From contig NC_044925.1 of the NCBI RefSeq assembly GCF_003576645.1, positions 13,148,877 to 13,212,876 on the forward strand: 64,000 nt of DNA, in the 5' to 3' direction. The notes beneath the pieces were generated by a model, which saw nothing but the letters and a program-made list of their open reading frames with translations, did not search any database and had not been told where the DNA came from. This DNA is from Ipomoea triloba. Taxonomy: Eukaryota; Streptophyta; Magnoliopsida; Solanales; Convolvulaceae. Shown here one piece after another: positions 10,917 through 22,801 of this stretch (its first letter is position 1; each line of letters starts with the position of its first letter). A program made the position numbers and the translations under genes.

Positions 10917-11280
10917 ATGGCTGAGAACCATGACAGTGTTGCCGGAGTATCCTCTGAGCGGACTGTGTTTGATGTTGCGATCCCTATTCCTGTTCATTCT
11001 AACAATAACCTCTCCTCTGCCCACCATTTTATTTCCATCAAATTAACGTCAAGAAATTATCACTTCTGAAGGACTCAACTAGTGCCATTTTTGAAAGGTC
11101 AAAGCTTACTTGGCTTTGTTGATGGCACACTGCCATGTTCGACGCCTACGGTGCAACCGCCGGCGATGTCCACTTCCGCTTCGGCGACGCTTGCTGCGAT
11201 TGATCCTTCCGTCGCCGCCTGGGTTCGCCAAGACTAGGCGATCCTCTCCATGCTGATCTCGTCACTTTCTGACGAGGTCA
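10917..11280 (+). pseudogene. gag of Copia element A, 5' part
   Basis: An ATG at 10917 opens MAENHDSVAGVSSERTVFDV. This is followed by a recognisable Copia gag N-terminus (SIKLTSRNYHF, then GFVDGTLPCSTP), broken by an in-frame TGA after NYHF and a TAG after WVRQD. The frame is cut at 11280 by the insertion of element B and resumes at 27970 (EVM then HLAVGKTSSRQVW). The two stops show that the gene is not functional independently of the insertion. Confidence 0.75.
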
Positions 11281-12832
11281 TGTTGGTCCCAAGGGGATGG
11301 GGTACAAGTCTAGAGGGGGGGGGGGTGAATAGACTTGTATAAGATTTTGCAAATCTTTTCGACCTCTCGTGTGTATTGAACTCAGGATGTTTAGGTTCGA
11401 TACCTCACGAGGTGAAGACAAAGTTTTATGCGCAGCGGAAAAGTTATCCCCTTTTAGTTAGCACGAGTTTGAGTTAGTTCGAGAGGTGTGTTTATATGTA
11501 GTGCAATCGAGAAGTTAGCGAGAGATAAAAGCAGAAAGTAAATGCGAGAGAGATTTTTAAGTGGTTCGGCCAACCCGCCTACGTCTACTCTTCTTCCAGA
11601 AACTCCCTGGAAGGATTGCACTAAAAACTTCCCTTTTCAGTACAATATCGAGCACTTGAGCTTTGATCACGAAGCCCGCCTCAAGCCTCAGGTTTTTCGC
11701 CCCGCTTCTTGTTACTCCACCTATCGAGCACTTGAGCTTTGATCACCAAGCCCGCCTCAAGCCTCAGGATCTTCACAAGACAGCTCCCAGGTTACTCCGC
11801 CTCTCCTCAGGTTTTTCTCCCCGCTTCCAGTTACTCCACCTCTCGAGCACTTGAGCTTTGATCACCAAGCCCGCCTCAAGCCTCAGGATCTTCACTAGAC
11901 AGCTGCTAGGTTACTCCGCCTCTTCTTGCTTAATCCAAAGCAAGGACCTTTGGTTGTCACTGTTGAGTGTAACAAACTCCAATCTGACCAAAAGCTATCG
12001 TTGAATCAACTTCAATGTAGAGCAGCTTCGGTCACCTTCTAGATATGTGGCAGTTTAAGCTATGTAACTCTCTCAAACACTAAGATGTGTTTTTCTCGCT
12101 GTTTTGAATATCAGGATGATATTCCAAATTGGATGCTTGCACTTGAGCGTTTGAATCAGACACCTCTTAAGATTTTCGAATGATACTCTTCTTCTTTTTT
12201 TTTGCTTTTGTCTTCACATCCTTTTAAATGAGAGTTGAAGAATAATTCCGTTGGAGGGAAAATTATTCCGTTTGAAATCTGTCTCCCATGCTATGTATGG
12301 GACTTGCATCTTTTCAGCATTTTTCATGGAGTGGTGGTCTTGTAACTGAACCTTTTGTTTGGTAGNNNNNNNNNNNNNNNNNNNNNNNNNTAGTGGATAT
12401 TCCATAATCCACTTTCTTGAGTCCATGCTCCACTTGCTACTTTTGGTAAAAGTTACTCTTTTTAAATTCCCATTGATCCTTGGAATTCTGATGTCATCCA
12501 CTTCTGGCACCTCCTTAATATTTTATCTCCGCACTCTCGAACTCTGCTTATGTCTCGAGACTTAGTTGATGTCTCGCAGACCCTTATTCCTCCAGTGTTG
12601 TCCCGTGCCTTCTTCTGTTTTATCTATGAAATTACAACACGAGATTTCTAAGATGTTCAAACAAGTTTACTTCAAGCTAAAATATTTTCCGAGTTGAGCT
12701 CAAAGTTACCCGGTTGTATTTTCGCTCTTGGTTTACTTGTCGAACTTACAACGTTTTGCCTATGTGTCGAGACTTGGGGATTTCTACTTAACAGTTGGTA
12801 TCATCAAAATCTATTACATGATGTTCCTAACA
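11281..12832 (-). repeat. 3' LTR of element B
   Basis: About 1.55 kb including a 25-N gap. It contains a threefold internal repeat at about 11646-11900 built on GCACTTGAGCTTTGATCAC and CCCGCCTCAAGCCTCAGG. It closely matches 26992-27964, with scattered single differences. Confidence 0.9.
12366..12390. other. Assembly gap, 25 N
   Basis: Run of N inside the 3' LTR of element B. Confidence 1.
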
Positions 12833-12846
12833 ATTTCCCCCTTTTT
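12833..12846 (-). promoter_or_regulatory. Polypurine tract of element B
   Basis: On the minus strand CAAAAAGGGGGAAAT lies directly against the 3' LTR start TGTTAGG. This is the position of the plus-strand primer of LTR retrotransposons. Confidence 0.8.
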
Positions 12847-13120
12847 GATGATGCCAACACTTATACTTACTTGTATGGCTGATTAGCAAGAAAAGATCAT
12901 TGATTTTATTTTCAGCGCATACGGTAAGTTTAACAACTATTCTACTAAAGCATGAATAAGCAAACTCACGCAACACCCCCAGCAGAAGATATATATATTA
13001 AGATTAAGGGAATGTTTACATAACTGAGCTTAGTAGAAAAGTTTAAAAGAAAACATATAAGACCAAGAACAACATAAACAGCAATAAGCTGGAATAAGAT
13101 GGAGTTTGGGCCACGAGAGC

Positions 13121-16100
13121 TTACTTCTTGTTGGCTTCCCTCTTCTTGTTAATGGCTTCTCGTGTCTTGATGGGGTCTTTCGGATTTACCAGGCTTATGT
13201 ATTCGTCTGTAACATCTAGATGCCTGTAGTTTCTATAAGCTTCCCCCACGAACTCTCCATCAATCACTCCATCTTTCCACCATGCAATGCATTCTTCTGG
13301 AGACATATTGCTGTGAACAGATATTCCAGTGATCTTCAGAAGCTTGAATATCTCAAGAGTCAGTTTTTGTTCAGTATCTTCCCTGCTCCCAAACTTAAAG
13401 TTTGTCATGACAAGGTCGATCTTCCTTTCTTCTTCTGACTGTTGTTCTTGTCTTTTTCTTCTCCTTTCTCTGTCCTCTTCTCTCCTTTTCTCCATTTCCA
13501 GTGTACGCTAGACCCTTAAATTTTCTGCTCGTGTAGCTTCCTCCAATTGTTTGCTCATTGACTTTGGAACTTTTGGAGGAGGTCCAGCTGGTTCACTTGC
13601 TGCCCTTTTCTTGCCAGTTGTTGATGTCCTTCCTTGTGTATATTCCCCCTTTTTTCCTTTATTTTCCCCCTTGGTGGCATCATCAGTACGGGAAAGGAGG
13701 GTGGACATACCTTCGAAGAGTGCTTGAAGTTGGGCAGGCACTTGGTTCGACAGATCATCGAGTAGTGCTTTCATTACATCCTGTCGAAGTTCACTGGAAT
13801 TTTGGAAGGCTCGAAGCTCGGCTTGTAATTCGGCTAATTCTGCCCTCGCACCTGCAGCCTCTGCTCGAGCTACAGCAGCCTCATCTGCAGCTTTCCGTGT
13901 TGCATCTTCAGCCCATATTACTTGTTCGAGAAGTTCTGCATGTCGGCCTTGGGATTCACTTGTGCCAGCGACAGGCATTGCAGCATTGCGGACAAAAGTG
14001 AGTACCCTCTCGAACTGAGCCATCTTCTGAGATTGATCGGCCATGAATTGACGCACCTCGCCAATAAAGCTTGTTCGGCCTGTGGATCATAATCAGAAGT
14101 TGAAGGAGAAGAAGTACCTTGAGTCGGAGGGGACTTGGGTGCTTCCAGATTTCCACCCATGACTTGCATTTGCGAGTCCACCTCTCGATTGAGTTCCTGA
14201 GTACCAGCAGGGACACTGGGATCAGAGCTCGAAGGTAGCTCCATATCAGGTGCTTCCCGGTTTTCACCTGAGGGATGGATCACTTCTTGCTCATCACCTC
14301 TCGAACCTGTGGCTTCAGCTTCAGCAACTGTCGGGAATGGATCAGCCAGGGAGGGATCTTCCGTATTGGACGCTTCCCGGTTTCCATCCAATGGAAGTTC
14401 CCCCTCAGCATCACCTCTCGAACCAGTGCTGGTAACTTGGTCATCTGCTGGTGGAGTTGGAGACGAAGTGTCGACAGGTGCTTCCCTGTTTCCACCTTCG
14501 ATGGTCGCATCGTTCTCCATGGTGCCTCTCGAACCAGCAGGACTTGTGACAGTCTGCTCTAGGTGCTCAGTGGACTGCACTTCGGTCTGCTCCGATGAGT
14601 CTGGAATGATAATTATTTCAGGAGCAGTAGGAAAACCTGGCAGTGTGAGCAATGGAACTTCACCCTCTCGAACTATCTGAGTTTCATCGTTGTCAACCGA
14701 GGGTGTGGACTCAGGTGGTGGCAAAAGAAGAACAGTGTTAGGGGCCACCTCAAGTGCTTCAGAGGTCTCGGATTCACCTCTCGAAGAAACTACCTGATCG
14801 TCCAGAGTAGAGTTATTTATTTGGGACAGGGGGATTGCTGCCGTTGGAATTGAAGTTTCAGTATCATCTCGAGCAACCCAGAGGTCTCTCCTGGACCTCT
14901 CGTGTGTTCTACAGTCTGTCCCAAAGATATAGCAGTGGCGAGCCTGATATCTTCTCGAAATTGGGCTTCAAGTTCTGAGTCCTCCTCAGGCTCAACCTCG
15001 GTTTCTTCAGCAGCTATGGCCTTCCCTTTATCAGTTCTCCCAAGATTTCTCTTGATTGTATTCATTTCATGGGCAAGGTCAAAGAGTTCATGAGCTGGGA
15101 TTTCAGATATTCCCAGCCACTGGAGAGCAAACTGTTCTTCTGTCTCCATTTCTGCTGCTTGTGCCATCAGTTGGTGAAATGGACCTGTTCTCCAGTTGAT
15201 CCATCTGAGTACTCTGGAGAAGTCATCGATCATCGGTGCGGCTGTGACTCCTAACTGAGTAGTGACTTCTTCATCTCCACCATTCTGCCCATCAGATAGA
15301 ATCTCTGTAGTAGAGATGGCTTCCAAGGTTGGTTCATGTACTTCTCGAACCACCTCTCGAGGTTCCACAACAACTGCCTGTACTGGATCACTGATCCCAG
15401 TACCTTCAATCTCTCGAACCTCCTCTCGAGGCTCAACCACAGACTCCCCAGCACCCTCAGCATCATCACCAGCATGTAGATCAACAGTGAAAACTGCTGA
15501 CAGTGACCTGGTAGGGGGCACTCTCTCAACCTCAGTGGCCAGTGTAGCCTGAGGTTCACCCTGGGCTTGTGCCCTGTCCTCGAACGGTACTTGGATGACT
15601 GAAGGTGTTACCTCTCGAATCTGAGTGATGGCGATGGTTTTGGCTTTCCTAGCCCTCTTTGGCAGGGCAACCCTCTTGATCAGGGTGTCCAGAGACTCAC
15701 CATCAGATTCCTTCCCTTTGGCTGGGGCTTTCCTTTTGCCCCTTCCTTTAGGCTTTGAGGGAGAAGGTGTAGTCTTAACACCTTTAGCCTTTGGAGCTTG
15801 AGATTTCGTCCTACCCATATAGGTATTCCGATGAACCTCTCGCCCTTCCCTCAGTTCTAAGCCCTTCAGACTCAGAAGGTATTGAACAACAAAGCCGAAA
15901 CCAACCTTTTTACTGATCGTCAGATTGGTGTTGGAGACTGAGCTCTGCACTTGCTGTTGAAGGAAATTGAAGATGATATGTGCCCAGTCCATTTTGTTGT
16001 TGTTCCAGATGGCATGGAGGATTTTTAGGATGTCCAGATTGATTTCATCTGTTCCGGACACCTTGCCGAGGATGAATTTCATGATTAGGTCGGCGGCCAT

Positions 16101-16619
16101 TGCAAACCTCTCCTTCAAATGAAACTTGCGGAGGGCAGAGGATGCTCTGGGCGGTGCATTCTCCAGTCGGATTTTATCCCAAAAGTCTTGCTTGTCCAAG
16201 TCGTAATCCGAGAGGTGCTGGACTGCTTCCTTCGATGTCGCGAAGTCGAATGCCGCTCTGAGGTCACCTACGGAGGTCGTGATATGGATTTCATTGAAGC
16301 GGCTTTCAATTTCTCCCTTTGTGACCTTGGCATTCGCGAACCATTCTGTGAAGTCAAGGGCGTGGATGGTTTGGTAGTCATGTGTCATGTATTTCAGCAG
16401 TCCTGCCTTTTCAAACTTCTTCAGGACTTTCTCTGCCATCTTTGGATTTGACGAGTGTTTGACGAAGCCATCTTTGTCAAGGATGCTTCCTGCCTTGACT
16501 TGCTTGACCTGAGTGCGTATGTGGTTCAGCTCCCTCTGATATGCGTCGGAAGATGAAGTTGAGGTTGAAGATTCGGACGCCATTGATGAAAACTTTGATG
16601 TTTTGGAGGGAATGTGCAC
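13121..16619 (-). pseudogene. Envelope-position ORF of element B (broken, about 1160 codons)
   Basis: The first open part (16619-14817, 600 codons) starts MHIPSKTSKFSS. It has a folded-looking N-terminal third (about residues 30-270, including EWFANAKVTKGEIE and GFGFVVQYLLSLKG), then a basic stretch (KPKGRGKRKAPAKGK), then a long acidic, Ser/Pro-rich tail. A frameshift near 14870, a second near 14070 and a TAG at about 13508 separate it from the rest. The rest contains four imperfect GSRG...GNREAP repeats, an Ala/Glu-rich coiled-coil-like segment (ARAEAAGARAELAELQAE) and a charged C-terminus (EKRREEDRERRRKRQ). I see no clear signal peptide or transmembrane helix. SIRE-type elements are known to carry an env-like ORF here, but the function of this protein is not known to me. 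Confidence 0.65.
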
Positions 16620-17399
16620 AGTGTTTAGGATTTGGGGGTTTTGGGTATTCGGTTTGAGCTTGAATTCGGGTAAGGAAGAAGAAAATGACTTTTATATCTT
16701 GTGGATTTGGGTTGGATATATGGGTAGGGTTGAGAGCTTGACCCGAAAGAGGTATTCTGGTTAATTTAAAAGAATTGAAAGGTCAGAAATACCCTTTTAC
16801 AACGGTTATGTATGTAAGGTATGGTAGGGGTATTTTGGTAAGGTATAAAACAGTTTTGGATCACGATAGTGGGATATTAAAGGATGGTGTCTATACAAGC
16901 ATGCTCCCACTCATCAAGATAAAGCCTTTAAGTATGGAAAACCGTCAGTAACCGAAGACCACGTGGCTAACATTAATGTCCAAAGTTAGCCATTCCACAT
17001 ATATCCGTTGAGCTCATCAGTTTCACCTCTCGAAGGTGAATTGTCTTCCAAATGAGTTTAAGAACCTTCCCCCTGAGTGATTGGTCCCTAAACCTCCTTA
17101 TTCCTCCGTCTTGATCTGGTTAAGGATCTTCCCCCTGAGTGATTGATCCCTAACCCTCCTTATTCCTCCTTTTAGAGATACGTAGACAGTCAGTTTGATA
17201 TCTTTCGAAGTAATCTCTCGAACTACCCTTCTTCGAGACATAACATAAACAGGCTAACTGAACATGTATCTCTCGAACTATCTTTCGAACACAGATTGCG
17301 ATAAAGAGACAGGATTGATTCATAAAAAGATATCACTTGGAACATTCTTAAGTTCATTTAGTGACTTCCAGTTACATAACTTATGAATCTATACAATTC
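16620..17399 (-). other. Spacer between extra ORF and envelope-position ORF of element B
   Basis: Non-coding. It contains two copies (about 17069 and 17131) of a block reading CTTCCCCCTGAGTGATTG followed by CCTCCTTATTCCTCC. On the minus strand these are purine-rich and could act as internal polypurine tracts. CTCTCGAA motifs at about 17026, 17213 and 17270 continue the motif series of the element. Confidence 0.45.
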
Positions 17400-17889
17400 C
17401 TAATTTCCTAGAGACTCTTTTAGCAGCTTCCTCGATATAGGTTTGAACGGCATGCTTCTTTCTAGGAACTGCTTAATGTAGTTGGGAGTGACCATCTTCA
17501 TCGCTAATCCTCTTAAGGTCTTTGGATTAGGTATGATCACCCCTTCGACTGCTGCTGACCTCAGAAAGTCCCAACTGGTCTTCCTCTTCATTTCCCTTGG
17601 TTCTCCATTTGGTTGAGGAAGGCCCAGAATGTGCAGCTGTAGGAATCCCATTGATACGAGACTCTTCTCCTGACTCCAGTATCCCATCATTGTAGATCTC
17701 CGCGTATTTGGGGATCCATTCACCTTGGATGGGAATAGGATGCTTGCTTGGATTATCAGGAAATTCCGCAATCTGTTCACCCTTCGTTAATTCTGGATAG
17801 TTTTCTCCTTGAAAATCTTTGGACTTGACTGCTGGTTTCTTTCCTCTATACCAGAATGGTACATCGTCTTTTCCTTTCTTCTTCTCCAT
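17400..17889 (-). CDS. Small extra ORF of element B, unknown function
   Basis: Starts MEKKKGKDDVPFWYRGKK and reads openly for 120 codons. A second overlapping frame (17780-17400) holds a more protein-like C-terminal part (FLQLHILGLPQPNGEP, then VIIPNPKTLRGLAMKM). A single frameshift around 17640-17720 may therefore join one protein of about 160 residues. It lies between the RNase H stop (18063/19496) and the envelope-position ORF, so it is an additional gene in this Copia element. I do not recognise the family. A partial copy at 19005-19300 is an assembly duplicate. There is no visible membrane segment. It could be an accessory or RNA-binding protein, but that would be guesswork. Confidence 0.5.
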
Positions 17890-18039
17890 GAAGAAGTTGA
17901 CGACATAAACTGCTGAAGGAAACTCCCTATTTATAGCCCCAAAGATTTACACTGTAGAGTCACGAGATGCTAAGTGAATGACCATTCAATGCTGTGTAAC
18001 TCCAAGACTGCCATAAAGTTGATGAAACCGCTCCTCACN

Positions 18040-19003
18040 AATACAAGAAGATAAGATTTGACCATTCAACCCAACTCTATCATTCCCAATTCTAACCTTA
18101 GTTGAGAGAATCTATTTTCACATAACGCTTTTGTGAAAATATCTGCTAGTTGCTTCTCTGTTGCAACGTATTCCAAAGTTATATCCTTTTTCTCAACATG
18201 GTCTCGGATGAAGTGATACTTGATATCAATGTGTTTTGTCCTTGAATGTAATACTGGATTTTGAGTAATAGCTATAGCACTGGTGTTGTCACACATAATC
18301 CTAACCTCTTTACATTCAACATCATAATCCAGTAGTTGTTGCTTCATCCATAAAATCTGAGCACAGCAACTTCCAGCAGCTACGTATTCTGCCTCAGCGG
18401 TGCTTGTAGCTATCGAATGCTGTTTCTTGCTAAACCATGAGACAAGTCTTCCACCTAGAAACTGACATGTCCCTGATGTGCTCTTTCGATCTATTTTACA
18501 ACCGGCAAAGTCCGCATCTGAATAACCCATTAGTTCGAAAGATCCACCTCTCGAATACCAAAGTCCAACACTTTGCGTTCCTTTGAGGTATCTAAGGATC
18601 TTTTTAGATGCATTTAAGTGACTTTCTTTAGGACTTGCCTGAAATCTAGCACATACACCTACTGCAAAGGATATATCTGGTCTACTTGCAGTTAAATAAA
18701 GAAGAGATCCGATGATACCTCGATAAGTAGTTTGATCGACCTCTCGACCTTTACTGTCGACATCGATTCGTAGAGAGGTTCCTATGGGTACTCTGACTGA
18801 GGATTTCCCTTCTATGTTGTATTTCCTGAGCAGGTCCTTGGTGTATTTCTCCTGATTGATGAAGATACCTTCCTTAAGTTGTCTCACTTGTAATCCAAGG
18901 AAGTAGTTGAGTTCTCCCATCATGCTCATCTCGAACTTTCCTTTCATTAAACTGGAGAACTTCTCGCACAAGTCTGGATTGGTGCTTCCAAAAATGATAT
19001 CGT
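18040..19003 (-). other. Duplicate RT/RNase H block between single N bases
   Basis: Bounded by single N at 18039 and 19004 and essentially identical to part of 19473-20480. It reads the end of RT through RNase H and stops at 18066. Most likely an unmerged overlapping contig, not a second pol gene. Confidence 0.8.
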
Positions 19004-19004
19004 N

Positions 19005-19448
19005 CCCTTGGTTCTCCATTTGGTTGAGGAAGGCCCAGAATGTGCAGCTGTAGGAATCCCATTGATACGAGACTCTTCTCCTGACTCCAGTATCCCATCA
19101 TTGTAGATCTCCGCGTATTTGGGGATCCATTCACCTTGGATGGGAATAGGATGCTTGCTTGGATTATCAGGAAATTCCGCAATCTGTTCACCCTTCGTTA
19201 ATTCTGGATAGTTTTCTCCTTGAAAATCTTTGGACTTGACTGCTGGTTTCTTTCCTCTATACCAGAATGGTACATCGTCTTTTCCTTTCTTCTTCTCCAT
19301 GAAGAAGTTGACGACATAAACTGCTGAAGGAAACTCCCTATTTATAGCCCCAAAGATTTACACTGTAGAGTCACGAGATGCTAAGTGAATGACCATTCAA
19401 TGCTGTGTAACTCCAAGACTGCCATAAAGTTGATGAAACCGCTCCTCA
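19005..19448 (-). other. Duplicate of 17594-18038
   Basis: Repeats the start of the small extra ORF and its upstream spacer directly after the N at 19004, then continues into the unique pol 3' flank. Likely an assembly overlap. Confidence 0.8.
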
Positions 19449-19498
19449 CATGCGAAACAGTTCATGGCACTTAATACAAGAAGATAAGATTGGACCAT

Positions 19499-21025
19499 TC
19501 AACCCAACTCTATCATTCCCAATTCTAACCTTAGTTGAGAGAATCTATTTTCACATAACGCTTTTGTGAAAATATCTGCTAGTTGCTTCTCTGTTGCAAC
19601 GTATTCCAAAGTTATATCCTTTTTCTCAACATGGTCTCGGATGAAGTGATACTTGATATCAATGTGTTTTGTCCTTGAATGTAATACTGGATTTTGAGTA
19701 ATAGCTATAGCACTGGTGTTGTCACACATAATCCTAACCTCTTTACATTCAACATCATAATCCAGTAGTTGTTGCTTCATCCATAAAATCTGAGCACAGC
19801 AACTTCCAGCAGCTACGTATTCTGCCTCAGCGGTGCTTGTAGCTATCGAATGCTGTTTCTTGCTAAACCATGAGACAAGTCTTCCACCTAGAAACTGACA
19901 TGTCCCTGATGTGCTCTTTCGATCTATTTTACAACCGGCAAAGTCCGCATCTGAATAACCCATTAGTTCGAAAGATCCACCTCTCGAATACCAAAGTCCA
20001 ACACTTTGCGTTCCTTTGAGGTATCTAAGGATCTTTTTAGATGCATTTAAGTGACTTTCTTTAGGACTTGCCTGAAATCTAGCACATACACCTACTGCAA
20101 AGGATATATCTGGTCTACTTGCAGTTAAATAAAGAAGAGATCCGATGATACCTCGATAAGTAGTTTGATCGACCTCTCGACCTTTACTGTCGACATCGAT
20201 TCGTAGAGAGGTTCCTATGGGTACTCTGACTGAGGATTTCCCTTCTATGTTGTATTTCCTGAGCAGGTCCTTGGTGTATTTCTCCTGATTGATGAAGATA
20301 CCTTCCTTAAGTTGTCTCACTTGTAATCCAAGGAAGTAGTTGAGTTCTCCCATCATGCTCATCTCGAACTTTCCTTTCATTAAACTGGAGAACTTCTCGC
20401 ACAAGTCTGGATTGGTGCTTCCAAAACTGGAGAACTTCTCGCACAAGTCTGGATTGGTGCTTCCAAAAATGATATCGTCCACATAAATTTGCACCAATAA
20501 GATGTGATTCCCATCCTTAATTCTAAACAATGTTTTGTCCACTAGGCCTTTGGTGAACCCACACTGAAGTAGAAAGGAGGATAAGGTATCATACCAAGCT
20601 CTCGGAGCTTGTTTTAAGCCGTAAAGTGCCTTCTTCAACTTGTATACTTTGTCAGCTCCCACGTCCTTCAAGAAACCCGGAGGTTGTTCAACGTACACCT
20701 CTTCTTCGAGAAGTCCGTTCAGAAAAGCGCTCTTGACATCCATTTGATACACTTTGAAGTCTTTGAAGGCGGCATATGCGAGAAAGATGCGTATGGCTTC
20801 GAGACGTGCCACCGGAGCGAAGGTTTCATCAAAATCTATTCCTTCCTCCTGGCAATAACCTTTGGCAACAAGTCTGGCCTTGTTCCTAACAATGATTCCA
20901 TCCTCATTCATCTTGTTTCTGAAAACCCACTTTGTACCAATGATATTTTGATGATGAGGTCTCGGAACTAGTTCCCAAACGTCGTTTCTCTCAAACTGAT
21001 GAAGTTCCTCTTGCATGGCTTGCAC
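19499..21025 (-). CDS. Reverse transcriptase and RNase H of element B
   Basis: Part of the Copia polyprotein that copies the element RNA into DNA. RT begins around [10 protein letters not shown] and contains [36 protein letters not shown] and the catalytic YVDDIIFG. RNase H follows, with [19 protein letters not shown] and [10 protein letters not shown], and ends at LGMIELG. Fourteen residues ([14 protein letters not shown]) directly after the YVDD box are repeated exactly by an in-frame 42-nt duplication (20384-20467), which would disturb the fold if real. The frame is otherwise open, suggesting a recent insertion. The upstream join to integrase is lost at the N at 21030 and the 50-N gap. Confidence 0.9.
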   Translation of the reverse strand: MQAMQEELHQFERNDVWELVPRPHHQNIIGTKWVFRNKMNEDGIIVRNKARLVAKGYCQEEGIDFDETFAPVARLEAIRIFLAYAAFKDFKVYQMDVKSAFLNGLLEEEVYVEQPPGFLKDVGADKVYKLKKALYGLKQAPRAWYDTLSSFLLQCGFTKGLVDKTLFRIKDGNHILLVQIYVDDIIFGSTNPDLCEKFSSFGSTNPDLCEKFSSLMKGKFEMSMMGELNYFLGLQVRQLKEGIFINQEKYTKDLLRKYNIEGKSSVRVPIGTSLRIDVDSKGREVDQTTYRGIIGSLLYLTASRPDISFAVGVCARFQASPKESHLNASKKILRYLKGTQSVGLWYSRGGSFELMGYSDADFAGCKIDRKSTSGTCQFLGGRLVSWFSKKQHSIATSTAEAEYVAAGSCCAQILWMKQQLLDYDVECKEVRIMCDNTSAIAITQNPVLHSRTKHIDIKYHFIRDHVEKKDITLEYVATEKQLADIFTKALCENRFSQLRLELGMIELG

Positions 21026-21030
21026 CCAAN

Positions 21031-21285
21031 CCCTGATGTGCTCTTTCGATCTATTTTACAACCGGCAAAGTCCGCATCTGAATAACCCATTAGTTCGAAA
21101 GATCCACCTCTCGAATACCAAAGTCCAACACTTTGCGTTCCTTTGAGGTATCTAAGGATCTTTTTAGATGCATTTAAGTGACTTTCTTTAGGACTTGCCT
21201 GAAATCTAGCACATACACCTACTGCAAAGGATATATCTGGTCTACTAGCAGTTAAATAAAGAAGAGATCCGATGATACCTCGATA
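21031..21285 (-). other. Duplicate RNase H fragment between N at 21030 and the 50-N gap
   Basis: Near-identical to 19905-20160, with a single base difference near 21246. Out of place between integrase and RT, so best explained by contig mis-joining. Confidence 0.8.
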
Positions 21286-21335
21286 NNNNNNNNNNNNNNN
21301 NNNNNNNNNNNNNNNNNNNNNNNNNNNNNNNNNNN
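21286..21335. other. Assembly gap, 50 N
   Basis: Run of N between integrase and the RT part of element B. Confidence 1.
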
Positions 21336-22801
21336 GATGCCCTTTCATCAAAGGTAACATGTATGGACTCTTCAACCACCAAACTCCGCTTGTTGAAGAC
21401 TCTGAATGCTTTGCTTGTCGATGAGTATCCCAGAAATACTCCATCATCTGCCTTTTCTTCAAAAGTTCTTAGCTGAGTCTTCCCATTGTTGTGGATATAG
21501 CATTTGCACCCGAATGTGTGGAAGTAGCTTACATTAGGTTTCCTTCCATTCCACAACTCATATGGAGTCTTTCCAGCTGGTTTCCTTCCATTCCACAACT
21601 CATATGGAGTCTTTCCAGCTCCTTTCATTCCATTCCACAACTCATATGGAGTCTTTCCAGCTCCTTTCACGATCAAGGACCGATTTTGGGTATAGCACGC
21701 TGTGTTGATTGCTTCTGCCGACCGATTTTGGGTATAGCACGCTGTGTTGATTGCTTCTGCCCAAAAATTTTGGGTATAGCACGCTGTGTTGATTGCTTCT
21801 GCCCAAAACCCTTGTGATATGTTGGCTTGCGAGAGCATGGTCCTTGCAGCTTCCTTGAGAGTTATGTTTCTCCTTTCAGCAATTCCGTTCTGTTGAGGTG
21901 TTCGAGCAGCTGACAGTTGATGGTGAATCCCGTTCTCGTTGCAGTAGCTCTCGATTACTTGGTTAACGAACTCTCCACCTTGATCTGACCGGATCTTTAG
22001 TATCGAGACATCTTTTTCAACTTGAACCTGCTTCAGAAGATTTGGTAAAGCAACCTTTGTCTCGCTTTTCTTGGTTAAGAATACGGTCCATGTGAATCTT
22101 GTGTAGTCATCTACTACCACAAGAGTGTACTTCCTTCCTCTCATGCTGGGTGGATCTACTGGGCCAAATAAGTCCATGTGAAGAAGACTTAATGGTCTAG
22201 TGGATGATGTCTCGGCTTTGCTCTTGAAAGAGGATTTGATCTGTTTGCAGCGTTGACATGCCTCACAAATTTTATCCTTTCGAAACGTCACTTTGGGCAG
22301 TCCTTCCACAAGGTTCCTCTTAGTAAGCTTGTTGATAGTTTTGAAGTTCAGATGACTAAGCTTACTGTGCCAATCCCAGCATAAGTCTTCCTTGCTCCTT
22401 GCTAGCATACATAGGGATGGTTTGGCAGATCTCCAATCCACTATGTACATGTTTCCTTTCCTTGCTGCTTCCAGGACGACTTCGAGAGATTCCTCGCTCA
22501 TAATCTGGCATTTGCTTTTGGTGAAGACAACCTTGTAGCCTTTGTCACAGAACTGGCTTGTGCTTAGGAGGTTGAATTTGAGTCCTTCAACATAAGATAC
22601 CTCCTTAATAACCAGCTCATTCTTTTGGATCTCACCAACAGCCTTTGTGCGTCCTTTCTTCTCATTGTCGCCAAATGTCACCAAGGGACCTTCGATAGGT
22701 TGGATGTTCTCTAGCAGTGTTAGATTTCCAGTCATATGTCTCGAACATCCACTGTCAATGAACCACACGCCCCTGGTGTCCTGTAAGGAGATCAAGCAAG
22801 C
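21336..22801 (-). CDS. Protease and integrase of element B
   Basis: The aspartic protease site is WFIDSGCSRHMTG. A GAG-pre-integrase zinc-binding region follows (HSKLSHLNFKTINKL, then CEACQRCK), then the integrase core with LLHMDLFGPV, IRSDQGGEF and TPQQNGIAERRN. Late in the core, two segments are each tripled in frame with a 42-nt period (AEAINTACYTQN and GKTPYELWNG, plus-strand 21541-21810). The C-terminal part continues with FHTFGCKCY and DDGVFLGYS up to the N gap. The protease frame has no ATG at its start. It is in the -1 frame relative to gag and overlaps the gag end by about 10 nt (22792-22801), so it would need frameshifting or an indel explains it. Confidence 0.9.
21541..21810. repeat. 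Two adjacent 42-bp triplications in integrase
   Basis: CATATGGAGTC recurs at 21559, 21601 and 21643. GGGTATAGCACG recurs at 21688, 21730 and 21772. Both spacings are exactly 42 nt and the two arrays abut, as expected if two contig ends were extended towards each other. Confidence 0.95.

Noticed and set aside
18066..19019. A second RT/RNase H gene in element B
   Set aside because: Sequence is duplicated from 19473-20480 and bounded by single N bases, so it is counted as an assembly overlap.
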